Shown: positions 1 through 10,888, counted from the first letter of the stretch. The stretch is DNA of 64,000 bases from Vandiemenella viatica (GCA_031002005.1 CM061919.1:15633687-15697686); one strand, 5' to 3'. Made by a program: numbers and translations. The notes: generated by a model not told the origin, from the sequence alone.

Positions 1-92
1 GGCGTTAAACCTTGAGGTATCTTTCGGAAGATTAGGCCTGAATGGGCCAGCACCAGGTTTCTCTCTCTCTCCCTTCTTCGTCTCTCACTGTA
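1..92. repeat. Dispersed repeat B, copy 1 (SINE tail-like)
   Basis: This segment shares an ordered set of short blocks with 525-602 and 41193-41278: a GTTAAGCC-like start, TATCTTTCGGAAGA, a TAGGCC block, a CCAGGTTTC block, then a pyrimidine run ending in CTTCTT. Three copies in the same block order show a dispersed family. The arrangement resembles the 3' portion of insect SINEs, but no tRNA-like head is visible here because the window begins inside the element. Confidence 0.55.
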
Positions 93-250
93 TTGATTAA
101 TAATAATATTAAAAAATGGCTAGCCTGAACATATACACTACTATTACTATGCGTACCATTCGTACAAAATTTAAACAACACATTTATAAATTTGTCCTGT
201 GTCATATAAGAGTTCGCGTTGACTCCAGACAACAAACGACTTTAGACACA

Positions 251-400
251 GGAATGGACGGGGCACAGGGAAGAGGGATGAATTCAACCATTGCCTTTTT
301 GAAGGAATCATCCCTGGGGTAATTTCGGGAATCAATGGAAAACCGAAATCTCGATGGTAGGACGGGAATTCGAACTCACGTGGCCAGAGCGTAGAGGGGA
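251..400 (-). repeat. SINE family A, minus-strand copy
   Basis: Read on the minus strand this has the tRNA-like B box GAGTTCGAATTCCC (365-376 region) followed by the family body: a CCATTGATTCCCGAAATTA-like block, a decayed CCTTCAAAAAGGCAATGG block and a CATTCCTGT end. The same body recurs at 8255-8494, 8651-8765, 37445-37665, 40206-40420, 51685-51840, 54469-54714 and 55480-55620. It is diverged and has no clear target duplication. Confidence 0.65.
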
Positions 401-420
401 AGCTGAAGATTTGTTATGCT

Positions 421-530
421 AAGGCTGTGTCCATAAACCACGTAACTCCGTTTTGGACTCCTCTTAACTCCCCTCCCCTCCCCGACCCGTGGCTTTTGCG
501 TCTACCCGAACATTGTGGATGGGGACGTTA
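421..530. mobile_element. Small TIR element (MITE), same end type as 52446-52829
   Basis: The left end reads GGCTGTGTCCATAAACCACG and the right end, reverse complemented, reads GTCCCCATCCACAATGTTCG. Both resemble the ends of the better preserved element at 52446-52829 (GGGGGCGTCCATAAATTACG). The interior is a pyrimidine-rich CCCCTCCCC tract, which parallels the homopolymer-rich interior of the other copy. It lies next to repeat B. Target duplication is not clear. A decayed non-autonomous DNA transposon is the best reading. Confidence 0.4.
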
Positions 531-602
531 AGCCTGTTCGGTATCTTTCGGAAGAGTAGGCCGGAACCAAGTTTCACCCTCTCACTTCTTTATCTTACAC
601 AA
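525..602. repeat. Dispersed repeat B, copy 2
   Basis: Contains GGGGACGTTAAGCCTG, GGTATCTTTCGGAAGAGTAG, then a GGAACCAAGTTTCACCCTC block and a CTTCTT end, in the same order as 1-92 and 41193-41278. It abuts the small TIR element at 421-530, so one may have inserted in the other. Confidence 0.55.
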
Positions 603-735
603 TTCCTACCCGTTTTATTAAAACCGACTGAGTTTTGAAGCGTTCACCACTATATACGAAAATATGCTAATTATTTCAATAGTTACGATGAATTTGTAAA
701 TAATTACTGTTTTAATAGCGCTTTACAGAAAAATG

Positions 736-1345
736 GTCATGTAACTGTGAAGGCAGGTGGCCGCAGGAGGGGTGACCTACAAAGAGATCCGGCAACCTCC
801 AAGATAATTACGGAAATTGTCCGCAGGAAGTGGGATGGGTAAATAATAGGACGGCGGCATATAATTATAGGGCAGAGGCCTGCACACCAAGATAATGACG
901 GTGAGCGGCGCCGGCGTGGCTGCAGGGGGCGCGGCGCGTGACCTACAAAGATAATGACGGTAAGAGGCGCCGTCGTGTCTGCAGGGGGCGTGGCGCGTGA
1001 CCTACAAAGATAATGACGGTCAGCGGCGCCGTCGGGGCGCGTGACCTACAAAGTGCCAGGTAGATAATGACCGGGCGGTGGCGTATAATTATAGGCCAGA
1101 GCCGCACAGTCGGCCGGGCGCCTAATTATAGGGGAAGCGGCCTGCACACCAAGATAATGACGGTAAGAGGCGCCGTCGTGTCTGCAGGGGGCGGGGCACG
1201 TGACCTACAAAGATAATGACGGTAAGCGGCGCCGTCGGGGCGCGTGACCTACAAACAGCCAGGTAGATAATGACAGGGCGGTGGCACCTAATTATAGGGG
1301 AAGCGGCCGCAGGGGGGCGGGGCGCGTGGCCTAATTATAGGGCGC
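736..1345. repeat. CpG-rich complex tandem repeat array
   Basis: A sharply bounded GC- and CpG-rich block in AT-rich surroundings. The basic unit, about 60 bases, combines AGATAATGACGGTAAG, GGCGCCGTCG, CTGCAGGGGGCG and GCGCGTGACCTACAAAG. Copies begin near 893, 951, 1010, 1153 and 1211. A second module, GATAATGACNGGGCGGTGGC followed by TAATTATAGG, alternates with them near 1063, 1119, 1266 and 1328, giving a higher-order pattern of roughly 250 bases. No ORF runs through it. A minisatellite or a transposon's internal array are both possible. Confidence 0.8.
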
Positions 1346-3515
1346 GAAACCGGTGTTATTATACTACTAGCGTCAGTGCTATTAGGTCCCGAGTGAGATA
1401 ATAGCGTCTACGAGGATTCGGTGGTGCGGCACGAGTCAAACGAAAAGTGCCACGTCATGGGAAAACGAGAGACCAGATTTACGTGTACGATTGATGACTG
1501 AATAGTCTGCCTGGCTCTGCCTTGAATATAATGGATTTATTGCCCATCATAAATGGGCATTATATTTAGACACGTTTTGGAAACACTATAGGGTCTACTG
1601 TTTACTGGAGACTACCGACCGACATAAACCGTTAGCGTGTGGCGGACGACCGAAGAACTTGTTGCGTGTTCCCAGTAAAGCTGCATGCTCGAAGACTGGT
1701 TTGGAGAATGTATCTACTGATAGCGCTTGCTACCAATATTACTAACTTTGTGATATTTTGTTTATCTGTTAAGCCATCGCGGGCGGAGCTGTGATTCGCT
1801 GAGAAACGTATGTACCACCGCATTGCGAAGAGAACAGTCTGTCGTCTGGTATGGGACAGGTGAGCGACGCGGACCGGTGAACAATTCACCACCTCGCGAC
1901 AGGCGGGGAACCGATGATCCCCGCGGCGCCATTCTGGATCGAAGAGTCATTTGACCTCGGTATCCCCTCACAGCGATAAAACTTCCTTCCTCATGAAAGT
2001 GTATGTAATAATTTCTACCAAGTAAATGAATCCTGAGAAGTTTCAAATAGAAGACTTTTTTAAATTAATTACAATGGGCAAGGTGCAATTATTTAAATGT
2101 TAATAACAAACTTTTCATGGTTTCAGCATTCTCAAGTTTTAATAAATTTAATTACAGTGGACATCCACTTTTCATTGATGCTATAAAGTCCAGTAATATG
2201 CCATACTTCAAATTCTGGCTCCCAACATGAGTCTTTCGAAATTACAAACGATTGCTAAAGGTTTCAGTCAATTATTATTATCTATCTAATATTAATCATC
2301 ATTTCAGTTGACAGCCCGATGAACAGATAGGAAATTTTTTAATGTTATGTATGATATGTCATGCCACATGAATTCTTTCATTATAGTCTGGAAGAAGGAT
2401 GGAGGCCGTTTGTACAATTAAATGTATTCTATAATATGTTTATATGTTCAAATCGACGTTGAAAGTTAGTTTTGTTTGTTATTGGTTGAAATATGGTATG
2501 ATTGTTTTTATTCTCTTTATGCGTTGCCTTCTAGTCGAAATTTTGGAATTTCTTTAAATGTTTTTGTTGAAACCAAATCGTAATTCTGGTATAGGAAATC
2601 TATGCGTATAAACGTATTGGGTACTTCAAAAATTCAGCGTTGTAAAATGCTATGCTTGGTTTCTGAATGTCTTCTGCAACAAATCTGTAGCTGGTATGAG
2701 TTTCTTTTGTTTGGTAGGAATACTGTGTGTGGTTAAATTTGTGTATTTTGGCGATCCGGAAATGCGGTGGTTTGTTTTCTGGGTGTAATCCGCAGAATGT
2801 TCGCGGGGATTTAAATTACGAAGGTTATAAATTTATTCTAAAGCGGGGTTTGTTTGAATGTTGTTTGCAAGCAAGACTTCAGTTACGGAAGTTGGTTAAC
2901 ACGATTGTATGGTTAAAAATTTAATTTAACGTAGTTCCGTTCTGGAAAATCTACCGATATGTCACAAATAGTAAATAATGAACTTTTGAGTGAGGACTGG
3001 AATACAGTGTTTAAAATAACAGGGGACAAAAATCAGAGGATTCTGAAAATTTATGAAAGGTGCCTCCATACAAGAGTAGTTTCAATCGGTAAAAAACGAG
3101 TGAACAAGAACTTGATAACATTAGTATTAAAACATCTTGTACGATATAAAATAACTTTTTGTAGAAGCTAGGACAACCAATAATATGTTTCTTAGAAGGC
3201 ATGACATAACTTTCTGTAGAATTTTAACCAAATTAAATAGAAATGCTAATTATTTGGCTATAAACAGGAAGATTAGCAGGTCAGATTATAAGATGAAAGT
3301 TGTTCGGAATATTATTGAAAGAGAAACCACTGTATCATATCCTGAACATAAACCCATAACTTCAAGCTTTAACAGTAAACTTGTAAATGACCATCTTCCG
3401 TAGTATGTGTTTTTCATTACTATATCTTAACGGTTGCTGAAAAACTAAAAGGAAAAATTATTGGTGAGACTGAGAACTATGGACATCACTTCTATAAGCA
3501 TTTTCAAAGATCTTC
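1346..3515. other. No recognisable gene; one small palindrome
   Basis: Apart from an imperfect hairpin at 1525-1566 (arms AATATAATG and CATTATATT, with inner TTTAT/ATAAA pairing) I see no RNA gene, repeat or protein family here. Several short ORFs (for example 2959-3171 and 3185-3403, plus) are Lys/Asn/Ile-rich and look like chance ORFs in AT-rich DNA. Confidence 0.6.
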
Positions 3516-3519
3516 CAAA

Positions 3520-3725
3520 AAGCAATGTACAGAAGGATGTTTGCACATCTACATAACAATTACCTACTCAACAAAGCACAGTTTTGATTTTAAAGAAGGT
3601 ATTTCAGCTAGTCAGCAATTTTTGCTTTTGTAGACAACATAATGGAAGCAACGCATACAAGAAAATTTCACAGGAATATTCTGTGATCTTTCCAAGGCCT
3701 TTGTGTTGATAATGGGATTCTCCTA
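3520..3725 (+). pseudogene. Decayed non-LTR reverse transcriptase fragment, cut by the gap
   Basis: This is a remnant of the RNA-directed DNA polymerase of a LINE. Read across at least three frames it shows, in the family's order, RRMFAHLHNNYLLNKAQF, DFKEGISASQ, IFAFVDNIMEA, GIFCDLSKAF and then VDNGIL. The last two correspond to reverse-transcriptase motif A (DLSKAFD-V-H). Frame changes fall near 3586, 3622 and 3702, so it cannot encode an enzyme. The remainder of the catalytic domain would lie inside the 3726-4725 gap; the sequence on the far side of the gap shows no recognisable continuation. Clade cannot be fixed from this length; CR1/Jockey or RTE-like are possible. Confidence 0.7.
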
Positions 3726-4725
3726 NNNNNNNNNNNNNNNNNNNNNNNNNNNNNNNNNNNNNNNNNNNNNNNNNNNNNNNNNNNNNNNNNNNNNNNNNNN
3801 NNNNNNNNNNNNNNNNNNNNNNNNNNNNNNNNNNNNNNNNNNNNNNNNNNNNNNNNNNNNNNNNNNNNNNNNNNNNNNNNNNNNNNNNNNNNNNNNNNNN
3901 NNNNNNNNNNNNNNNNNNNNNNNNNNNNNNNNNNNNNNNNNNNNNNNNNNNNNNNNNNNNNNNNNNNNNNNNNNNNNNNNNNNNNNNNNNNNNNNNNNNN
4001 NNNNNNNNNNNNNNNNNNNNNNNNNNNNNNNNNNNNNNNNNNNNNNNNNNNNNNNNNNNNNNNNNNNNNNNNNNNNNNNNNNNNNNNNNNNNNNNNNNNN
4101 NNNNNNNNNNNNNNNNNNNNNNNNNNNNNNNNNNNNNNNNNNNNNNNNNNNNNNNNNNNNNNNNNNNNNNNNNNNNNNNNNNNNNNNNNNNNNNNNNNNN
4201 NNNNNNNNNNNNNNNNNNNNNNNNNNNNNNNNNNNNNNNNNNNNNNNNNNNNNNNNNNNNNNNNNNNNNNNNNNNNNNNNNNNNNNNNNNNNNNNNNNNN
4301 NNNNNNNNNNNNNNNNNNNNNNNNNNNNNNNNNNNNNNNNNNNNNNNNNNNNNNNNNNNNNNNNNNNNNNNNNNNNNNNNNNNNNNNNNNNNNNNNNNNN
4401 NNNNNNNNNNNNNNNNNNNNNNNNNNNNNNNNNNNNNNNNNNNNNNNNNNNNNNNNNNNNNNNNNNNNNNNNNNNNNNNNNNNNNNNNNNNNNNNNNNNN
4501 NNNNNNNNNNNNNNNNNNNNNNNNNNNNNNNNNNNNNNNNNNNNNNNNNNNNNNNNNNNNNNNNNNNNNNNNNNNNNNNNNNNNNNNNNNNNNNNNNNNN
4601 NNNNNNNNNNNNNNNNNNNNNNNNNNNNNNNNNNNNNNNNNNNNNNNNNNNNNNNNNNNNNNNNNNNNNNNNNNNNNNNNNNNNNNNNNNNNNNNNNNNN
4701 NNNNNNNNNNNNNNNNNNNNNNNNN
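3726..4725. other. Assembly gap (1000 N)
   Basis: Exactly 1000 consecutive N. This round number is normally a scaffolding placeholder, so the true distance is unknown. Apparent long ORFs spanning it on both strands are artefacts of translating N. Confidence 0.99.
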
Positions 4726-5366
4726 TAATTTTAAATTCATCCATTCAGTTAAAAGCATATGGAAAAATTTTTACGGTTGAAAAAACTGGGGAAAAAATGT
4801 ACGATTGAATGTGTTTTTCTCCGTTGCTGCCACTGTGATGCTTTCGGCTATCTCGATGTATTTAGGTAATTATACTGGACATCAGACTTAAGACATTGGC
4901 TATTAAAAGTAAGAAACGTGGATAACTTCTTTTACTACAGTCAATTTCATGCGTACATTTAAGTTCGTATTTCATCCATATCAGAGCAAACTGTCATGGC
5001 TTCCGACCTTGAAAACGGGAACCATACTCAGAACACGGGCTTACCCGTTTAGATGGGACCTATTAAAAACTGATGATCATACGCTTGCACCTAGTGATCT
5101 AATAAGGGGCTAGTAATAGGGCACAACATTGCGGGAGGGCGAACTGGGTGGAGGCAAACAGGAAGCAGCCCAGCAATATGAACAGCCCGCTTAAGCATTT
5201 CAGCGTGGGTGATAAACATAAACATACGGCAAGGGCGTGTCCTCACTGGTGTTGATATTTGCGGTCGTAAAAATAAGCAGCTGTGTTTGCTAGTTTTCAA
5301 ATAAATTAAAAGCTCAGCTCTCACAAGAATGCCAATTTAAAAGGAACTAAACCGCACGTAATGATC
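4726..5366. other. No recognisable feature
   Basis: Mixed-composition sequence with only short ORFs. I see no family match, RNA gene or clear repeat. Confidence 0.5.
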
Positions 5367-5600
5367 TGGTGGCTCTGTGGCTAAGGCGCTTGGTTTCAAA
5401 TAGGTCGCTTCTCCGGTCCCGGGTTCAAATCATGGCGGGTGCAAGAATTTTTTAGAGTAGTGTTTGATCATATGAGCTATGCCAGGTCGTTCCGTGGTTC
5501 GGATTCCACGTTAAACTGTAGGTCCCAGAAGAAAGGAACTGGCTGTCCTACCTCTGACCCAATGGCTTAGTATGCCTCCTTTGGAAGGATCCAAACAAAC
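5367..5600 (+). repeat. tRNA-derived SINE (second family)
   Basis: The head (5368-5440) is tRNA-like: an A-box-like TGGCTCTGTGGCTAAGGCG and a B box GGGTTCAAATCA at 5421-5432, separated by the expected distance for a Pol III internal promoter. It cannot fold as a good acceptor stem, so it is not a functional tRNA. The body carries GTGGTTCGGATTCCACGTTA and AAACTGTAGGTCCC, blocks I associate with orthopteran SINEs. The 3' limit is uncertain. Confidence 0.55.
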
Positions 5601-5816
5601 TTCGGGTTGTGGACTAAGTTTCAAACCGCAGGTGTTGGAAGCGATCTGTGACACGATAATAGCATGAAATATCTGCTACAAATTCCAAGCCCTCTGATTA
5701 GCATTTCCCCCAATCCCCCCCCCCCTCCCCCACTGGCGGGTAAATTGCAGACAGCAGCCCTAGGCATGTACTAAACAAAAAAAATGATTTTTTTTTCTGT
5801 TTCTGATAACGGGCAG

Positions 5817-6539
5817 GTCCAGACTGCTTCCGAAGGTGCCATTGCTGGCCGAGAAGAAGATCGGGAGCTTGCAACATTTGCAAACGATGTTCATTCGGAA
5901 ACAATTGATCAGCGGGAAGAAGAGTGGTTCTCGATGTCTGATGAAGGAGATGTAGGAACAATAGAAGAAGAATCTCCGAATGACAGAGTTATAACTTCTT
6001 CAGAAATCGGCAACAGTTCGGGAGGGGATTGCTTAACCTCCGCTTTCGAAGGTGAAGAAGATGACAGATCAGCAGAAGAATGGGAAAATCAGTGGCTGCC
6101 AGAGGAAACCGAATATGAATATCAGGATTCCGAGGAAGAATATGAAGACTGGTTGCCCGAAGCTCCGCATGAAGAGGACGAATTGTCTTCGGGATTCAGT
6201 GATAATGTGGAAACACGTTCCCTGCAAGACGCTTTTGAAGCGGAAGGTGATGTAGGCTTATCAGAAGATGACGAAGACGAATGGTTGCAAAACGATGCTG
6301 AAGAAACAGAAGTAGCCGACGAAGGTGGAGGAGGAGAAGAAGAATGGTTGACGGAAGCGGAAGAAGAGTGGTTGACAGATTCAGACGAATATGAAGAATC
6401 ACTAGAAGATGCTGAAGAAGCAAAAGTGGCCGAGGTAGGTGGAGAAGAGAAAAATGAACTGTTGATGGAAGGGGAAGAAGAGTGGTTGACAGATTCAGAC
6501 GACTACGAAGCATCTTCGGATGCTGACGATGAAAACTGA
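5817..6539 (+). CDS. Acidic, Trp-patterned protein of unknown function (probable terminal exon)
   Basis: An open frame of about 240 codons ending in TGA at 6537-6539. I do not recognise the family. The product is extremely acidic, nearly free of basic residues, and carries regularly spaced Trp inside acidic runs: EEEWFSMSDE, ENQWLPEE, YEDWLPEA, EDEWLQND, EEEWLTEAEEEWLTDSD, EEEWLTDSDDYE. The last two are near-identical copies 114 bases apart (6360 and 6475 regions). No signal peptide, membrane segment or fold is visible; it looks disordered. I place the start at 5817 because a long pyrimidine tract ends in GGGCAG just before it, a good phase-0 splice acceptor. An in-frame ATG at 5784 would instead add eleven residues encoded by that tract, which is less likely. 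A retrocopy or transposon-borne ORF is the alternative. Coding status is inferred from the open length and biased composition. Confidence 0.55.
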   Translation, partial: VQTASEGAIAGREEDRELATFANDVHSETIDQREEEWFSMSDEGDVGTIEEESPNDRVITSSEIGNSSGGDCLTSAFEGEEDDRSAEEWENQWLPEETEYEYQDSEEEYEDWLPEAPHEEDELSSGFSDNVETRSLQDAFEAEGDVGLSEDDEDEWLQNDAEETEVADEGGGGEEEWLTEAEEEWLTDSDEYEESLEDAEEAKVAEVGGEEKNELLMEGEEEWLTDSDDYEASSDADDEN

Positions 6540-7630
6540 AAAATCTTCAGAAGACGGGAGAGGATTACGTTGAGCGCTTGAAAACGAGATTAAAGTATGA
6601 AGGATCGGGGTTAAGAATTTTTTCCGCCATTTGTGGAGGACTGAAGCTTTTCTAGATGTTGAAGAAATTTAATTTTCTAAGCGTCAGAAAGAAGAGCAAG
6701 AAATGTGTTGTGATATTGAAAATAGTTGCGAGCTGATGATGATTTTTCATACGATGTAAGAGTGAAGGAGGCTATTAAGGATAAAGACAAAAAGAACGTT
6801 AACTGTGCCAGAAGTGATAGTAATACAAATAAACTCTCTAACTTTCTAAGCTTCCCATACGTGTACATTGAAGGAGAAGAGCCTACAGACAGTGAGGAAG
6901 AATTACCCTGCCAAATTCTCGGATTATGTGTATGGTAATGTTTACAGCCACCTTGGTGGATTCAGTCTGAGTGACTGATTGACTCTTAAGATGTTGAGAA
7001 TTTCTGTACTGGTTATGACTATCCAGTTTGGGACAGTGATATAGGGCAATGTCTTCATCTGCAACCGCTGAAGTTTACCCCTTCTGTCACGATAATATCG
7101 CAGTTACGACCTTTATTACAAGATTAGTTAAGATGAATTTGGGGGCGTTTCCTGGAGTAGAAATAGCTACCAGCACCAGGAGCAGAATCAGGGATAAGAC
7201 TCAGGTAAACAGTAGTAGAATAAGGCTGGTCGCTTTAGCATTATCCAGGGAGATGAAACGGAAGGAAATTTTTATTTGATCGAAATTCAAGCATAGGGAT
7301 TGGCAGATTATATTACACGTATGAATGATAAAAACAGAGATATAAAGAAATTGTTAATGGTATCATTTCAAGAAATATTTCGAGAGGGCGTAAACAAAAG
7401 AAAAACGAAAGAACATGTAATCCAAAAGAGACTGGTAGCGATAAGGGGAGATTATATATCAGTTTTGGAGCATAGAACTAGTATCACCTCGACTCAATTA
7501 CAAAAGAGAAAAAACAAGAATACTGTAATGTATATATACAACGAATGACAATAAACGTTTTCAAAAAGACAATAATAAGTTTAGAATTGTGTGATTTTTT
7601 CAGAACAAATAAATTTTAAAAAAAAAAAAA
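6540..7630 (+). other. Possible 3' UTR of the acidic gene, ending in AATAAA and an A tract
   Basis: After the stop codon at 6539 there is no other clear gene. AATAAA occurs at 7608-7613, followed almost at once by 13 A at 7618-7630. A genomic A tract this close to the signal could be a retroposed mRNA tail or chance. Short ORFs at 6726-6938, 7049-7279 and 7300-7548 (the first again ending in an acidic stretch, EGEEPTDSEEELP) are unassigned. Confidence 0.35.
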
Positions 7631-8254
7631 CTATATTGAGAGGGATTTGTGAAAGGATATCTGTTTAAGTCTCAATAACAGTTAACCACATCTTATCTAT
7701 TTAAACATATAGGTGTTCAATGTTACAACCAAGAATATTTTGATAATTGTTTGGAATATAATGCATAATATTTTTTGGTATAAAGTATACTCAGACATTT
7801 TTAAGAGTTAATATTTATTTTTTCAATTTTAAAAAACCAAATTTGATCGGCCTAGAAAATTGTTCAACACTGTTTGTTAAGTAGCATTTACCCTCTATTC
7901 AGAATCTTGGGCACCTGTCTGTTTAGAATAGATTAATCATTTCTCGTTCCATCCACCGCTCGCACCATATGCTTCCAAAAGCGTTAAAATCCTATCAATG
8001 TGGGTACGGCAGTTTTTTTTTGGTGAGTAATGTAGTAACTTAAAGTTAGTAACAGTTAACGCAAGTGAAAAAACTCAAATTTCCTAGTACAAAAATAATG
8101 TTGGTAAACGAAATTACTGCAGAAGATGTCACTAGGGTCAATGTTCGACAGTAATATTACTTAGATCAAGCGCTGTAAATATTAATGTAACTAAATAAAT
8201 ATCAAAAATCTGTATAGCATGTGTGCAATGATGGTAGATTTAAATAAACTATAT
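7631..8254. other. No recognisable feature
   Basis: AT-rich DNA without ORFs of note, RNA genes or recognisable repeats. Confidence 0.5.
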
Positions 8255-8493
8255 CGAGCGTGGTGAGTGAGCGGTAACGCTCTGGCCTCGCATTCGACAG
8301 GACGCGGGAATCCCTGTCCGCCCATCCAGATTCGGGCTTTCCATGGTTTCCCGAAATCACTCCAGGCGAATGTCGGTGGTCCCTTAAAAATGCCATTGGC
8401 AAACCATTTCTTGACCCCACTCCTTTCTCACTTCTGATGACTTTGACGTTGACAAGGCGAAAAAGCCACAAGAAAAAAAAAAAAAAAAAAAAA
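8255..8493 (+). repeat. SINE family A, full-length-like copy with poly-A tail
   Basis: A tRNA-like head (GAGCGTGGTGAGTGAGCGG, TAACGCTCTGGCCTCGCATT, decayed B box GCGGGAATCCCTG) is followed by the body TTTCCATGGTTTCCCGAAAT, CACTCCAGGCGAATG, and the CTGATGACTTTGACGTTGAC tail region. It ends in a run of about 21 A. This orientation matches the copies at 40206 and 54469. Confidence 0.8.
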
Positions 8494-8650
8494 GTAAAAG
8501 TACTAGTATAGACATTAAGCACAAAGATTTTTACCCTAAATCAAACATCACAATTTTGTTACACTTATTACTCTATAATAGGGGTTCCCACCTACAGTCT
8601 GTGATGTGATAAACATATTCAGTAGATGTTTACGTAGTTTAATTCAGAAA

Positions 8651-8765
8651 GGTTTTCCATGGTTTCCGAAATCACTCCAGGCAAATGCCGGGATGCTTCC
8701 TTCAGAAGGCCATGGCCAAATTCCTTCCCATTCCTTGCCTCCCATCCTTCCCCGTCTCTAAGGAC
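8651..8765 (+). repeat. SINE family A, 5'-truncated copy
   Basis: Begins inside the body (TTTTCCATGGTTTCCGAAAT) and runs through AAATGCCGGGATGCTTCCTT and AAGGCCATGGCCAAATTCCT to the CCCGTCTCTAAGGA region. The tRNA-like head is absent. Confidence 0.75.
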
Positions 8766-8989
8766 ATCGTTTTTAATAGACGTTAAGCAGTTTTAAAAAA
8801 ATATTTCACAAAACTGAAGAAAAAAAAAATAACCAAAATAAAATACCAATATTAACAGAATCTAAAGAGTAGTAATGTGGTCTTTGGCGAGAGTCTTTTA
8901 AGGCAGTGGTCCGCAACTATTTCCTTCTCGCGGCGCACCTAAGGTTATCCACAAATTCCGCGGCACACTTGGGTGGTTGAGCAAAAAAA

Positions 8990-9791
8990 AAAGGATGATT
9001 CGTGGAGAAATCGTTGATAATGTAAGCCTCATTTCTTCATCGACGGATTTGAATCTTTCCCTCTTGGATGTTTTAATCTGTCAACGTCGAGAAGCCCAAT
9101 TCACATAAATATGCAGTTGGAACTGGCAATAACACATTAACTGCAATGTCGGAGATAGCCGGATATTCATTCCTTATTGTTAGCCAAAATGTATCTAAAG
9201 GAACTTCGAGAACCTTTAATTCCAATATACTGTCAGCTTTTAAATCTGCGAATTCCTCTTGAATATTAATTGGAAGATGTTCCGAATTCGCAACGAATGA
9301 GATCACCAACCCAATCGAAATCTTCAACATTTTCTCCAAAGTACTTTTTGAATCTCTGCTGCAGGACTTCTAAATGTTCTTTAGTTCACCATTTTATTAG
9401 CGCCACAAAATGACAATACAGACGGGAACATCTCACACAACCCATTTTCATTCCTCTTTAACCACAAATCCAGCTTGTTCTCAAATCCTTTAATCTTAGC
9501 CATACTAATAATAATATTTTCGTTCCTACCTTGCATTTTGATGTTCAGTTTATTCAACTGTACGAAAATGTCGGAAAGATATGGCAACTTACCTACCCAT
9601 TCACCATCTGCGAATAAATCCGCGTACTTATGTCTTTCAACAGTCAAAAATGCCTGGACTATTCTCACCATCCGTTTACAAACAGGCTTTTAACAGCGTT
9701 TCACCTATCGTATGTGGTTTCTTAGCCTTTACGATAAGTTCGGCTGCCTTATAAATAGCTTCCTGTACGTTTTCCGAAACACGTAGTGCCC
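8990..9791 (-). pseudogene. hAT transposase, C-terminal part (pseudogene)
   Basis: C-terminal half of a ZBED5-like hAT transposase, degraded. From the 5' side (minus strand): VSENVQEAIYKAAELIVKAK then KKPHTIGE, the conserved segment after the BED finger. It then jumps to HKYADLFADGEWVGKLPYLS and DIFVQLNKLNIKMQGRN, so most of the RNase-H-like catalytic core is missing. Next come RFKKYFGENVEDFDWV, EEFADLKADSILELK, FWLTIRNEYPAISDIAV, LLPVPTAYLCELGFSTLT (the hAT C-terminal dimerisation motif), and IKTSKRERFKSVDEEMRLTL. These lie in at least three frames, with breaks near 9665, 9370, 9260 and 9075. It cannot make an active transposase. Confidence 0.85.
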
Positions 9792-10135
9792 TATTACACT
9801 AGGCGACTTGGCGGCGCAACCAGCCGCGGCACTGGTGTCTCTGTTGGCGACGCAACCAGGATGCTGGTGGCGCCACCAGCCAGCCACTCGCACAACCGAG
9901 CAGTCACTTTGATGTTATCCTCGCATTGTATGCGAATTGTGTACTTGAATATGTCCAGTGAACTACAGGGAAATGAGTGGAAGTGAAAGTGTAGAGACGA
10001 CAAAGGGGTAAAGCAAGAAGAATTTCTCATTTTCGTATCTTTCCCGGTAATATCAACCTTTACTAAGTACAATGATTGAAAGAAAGACGATTTAGACATT
10101 CTTAAGTAATTAAAAAACTTGTTGCCGTCTGAATA

Positions 10136-10849
10136 CAGTTTAATTGCGATGGAGCTAACACTCCGGTAGCAATTTGCACATTTCCAGCACTCTCTTCACC
10201 CTCCTCCTTTCCCCCAATGAGTCCCAATCCAGCTCCTGTATCATATCAGTTACTGACTGCGTCCTCCGATAATTTCCACAAACAAATCTAGCTGCTCTTC
10301 TTTGCATACCTTCCAACTCCTGTATTTGATCTCCAAAATGTGGTCCCAAACTACACCACCATATTCAACAAATGATCTGACCAAAGTTTTGTAACCCAAC
10401 TCCCTAACCTCCCTGTTACATTCTCTCATCACCCTCTTTAGCAAATGAAGGATTTTGTAACCTTTTTCTACCACCTGTCAAATTGAGTTTATCAAACGTT
10501 ATGCAAAGAATTTACACTTCATCAAGAAAATCTGACCTCACTCTGAAATCATAATTAACCTTTAGATCTATTTATCTTTGTATCTTATAAGCCGACTCTT
10601 CTTGGCATTTATCTTCATTCCATGCTGACCTACCCATTTAGATATTCTACCCAGATCATCCTGCAACTGTTCAGTCTTCACTTGTTTTTATCCTATTGCA
10701 TACCATTGTATCATTAGCAAAATACCTAGATTCTGACCCTAACACAGTCATTCGTTAGAATAATGAACAGCAACTCCCATATTTACTTCCACTTCTTGAT
10801 AATTTATTTCCTACTCTAATTGCTTTCTGACTTTTAAGAATTCCTGTGC
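10136..10849 (-). pseudogene. CR1/Jockey-type LINE, 3' part (copy 1)
   Basis: The 3' half of a LINE lying on the minus strand, separated from its 5' part (18277-18900) by an LTR element. It encodes decayed reverse-transcriptase thumb and C-terminal sequences: EFLKVRKQ-like start near 10840, VMRECNREVRELGYKTLVRS, then QRRAARFVCGNYRRTQSVTD, IQELDWDSLGERRRVKRVLE, typical of CR1/Jockey C-termini. The 3' end (ACTCCGGTAGCAATTTG region at 10160) matches copy 2 at 21066. Several frame changes are present. Confidence 0.75.
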
Positions 10850-10888
10850 TGAGGCGATGCTATTACTACTAATGGACAGTACTTACCC
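10850..10888 (-). repeat. 3' LTR remnant
   Basis: The plus-strand sequence TACTACTAATGGACAGTACT at about 10864 matches ACTACTAACGGACAGTACTT at the inner edge of the 5' LTR (17021-17040). It even extends into TGCTATTAC, equivalent to the TGCTACCAC primer-binding region there. It therefore looks like an LTR-end plus primer-site junction rather than a normal 3' LTR end. Confidence 0.55.

Noticed and set aside
736..1345. CRISPR array
   Set aside because: Units are contiguous with variable modules, not identical repeats with unique spacers, and the genome is clearly eukaryotic.
3604..4758. Three long ORFs across the gap
   Set aside because: They consist of unknown residues from translated N and have only a few real codons at each end.
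5368..5440. Functional tRNA gene
   Set aside because: A and B boxes are present but no acceptor stem or anticodon arm pairs properly; SINE-type sequence follows. It is better explained as a SINE head.
6196..6513. Leucine-rich minus-strand ORF
   Set aside because: It is the antisense shadow of the Glu-rich coding sequence (GAA/GAG codons read as TTC/CTC).
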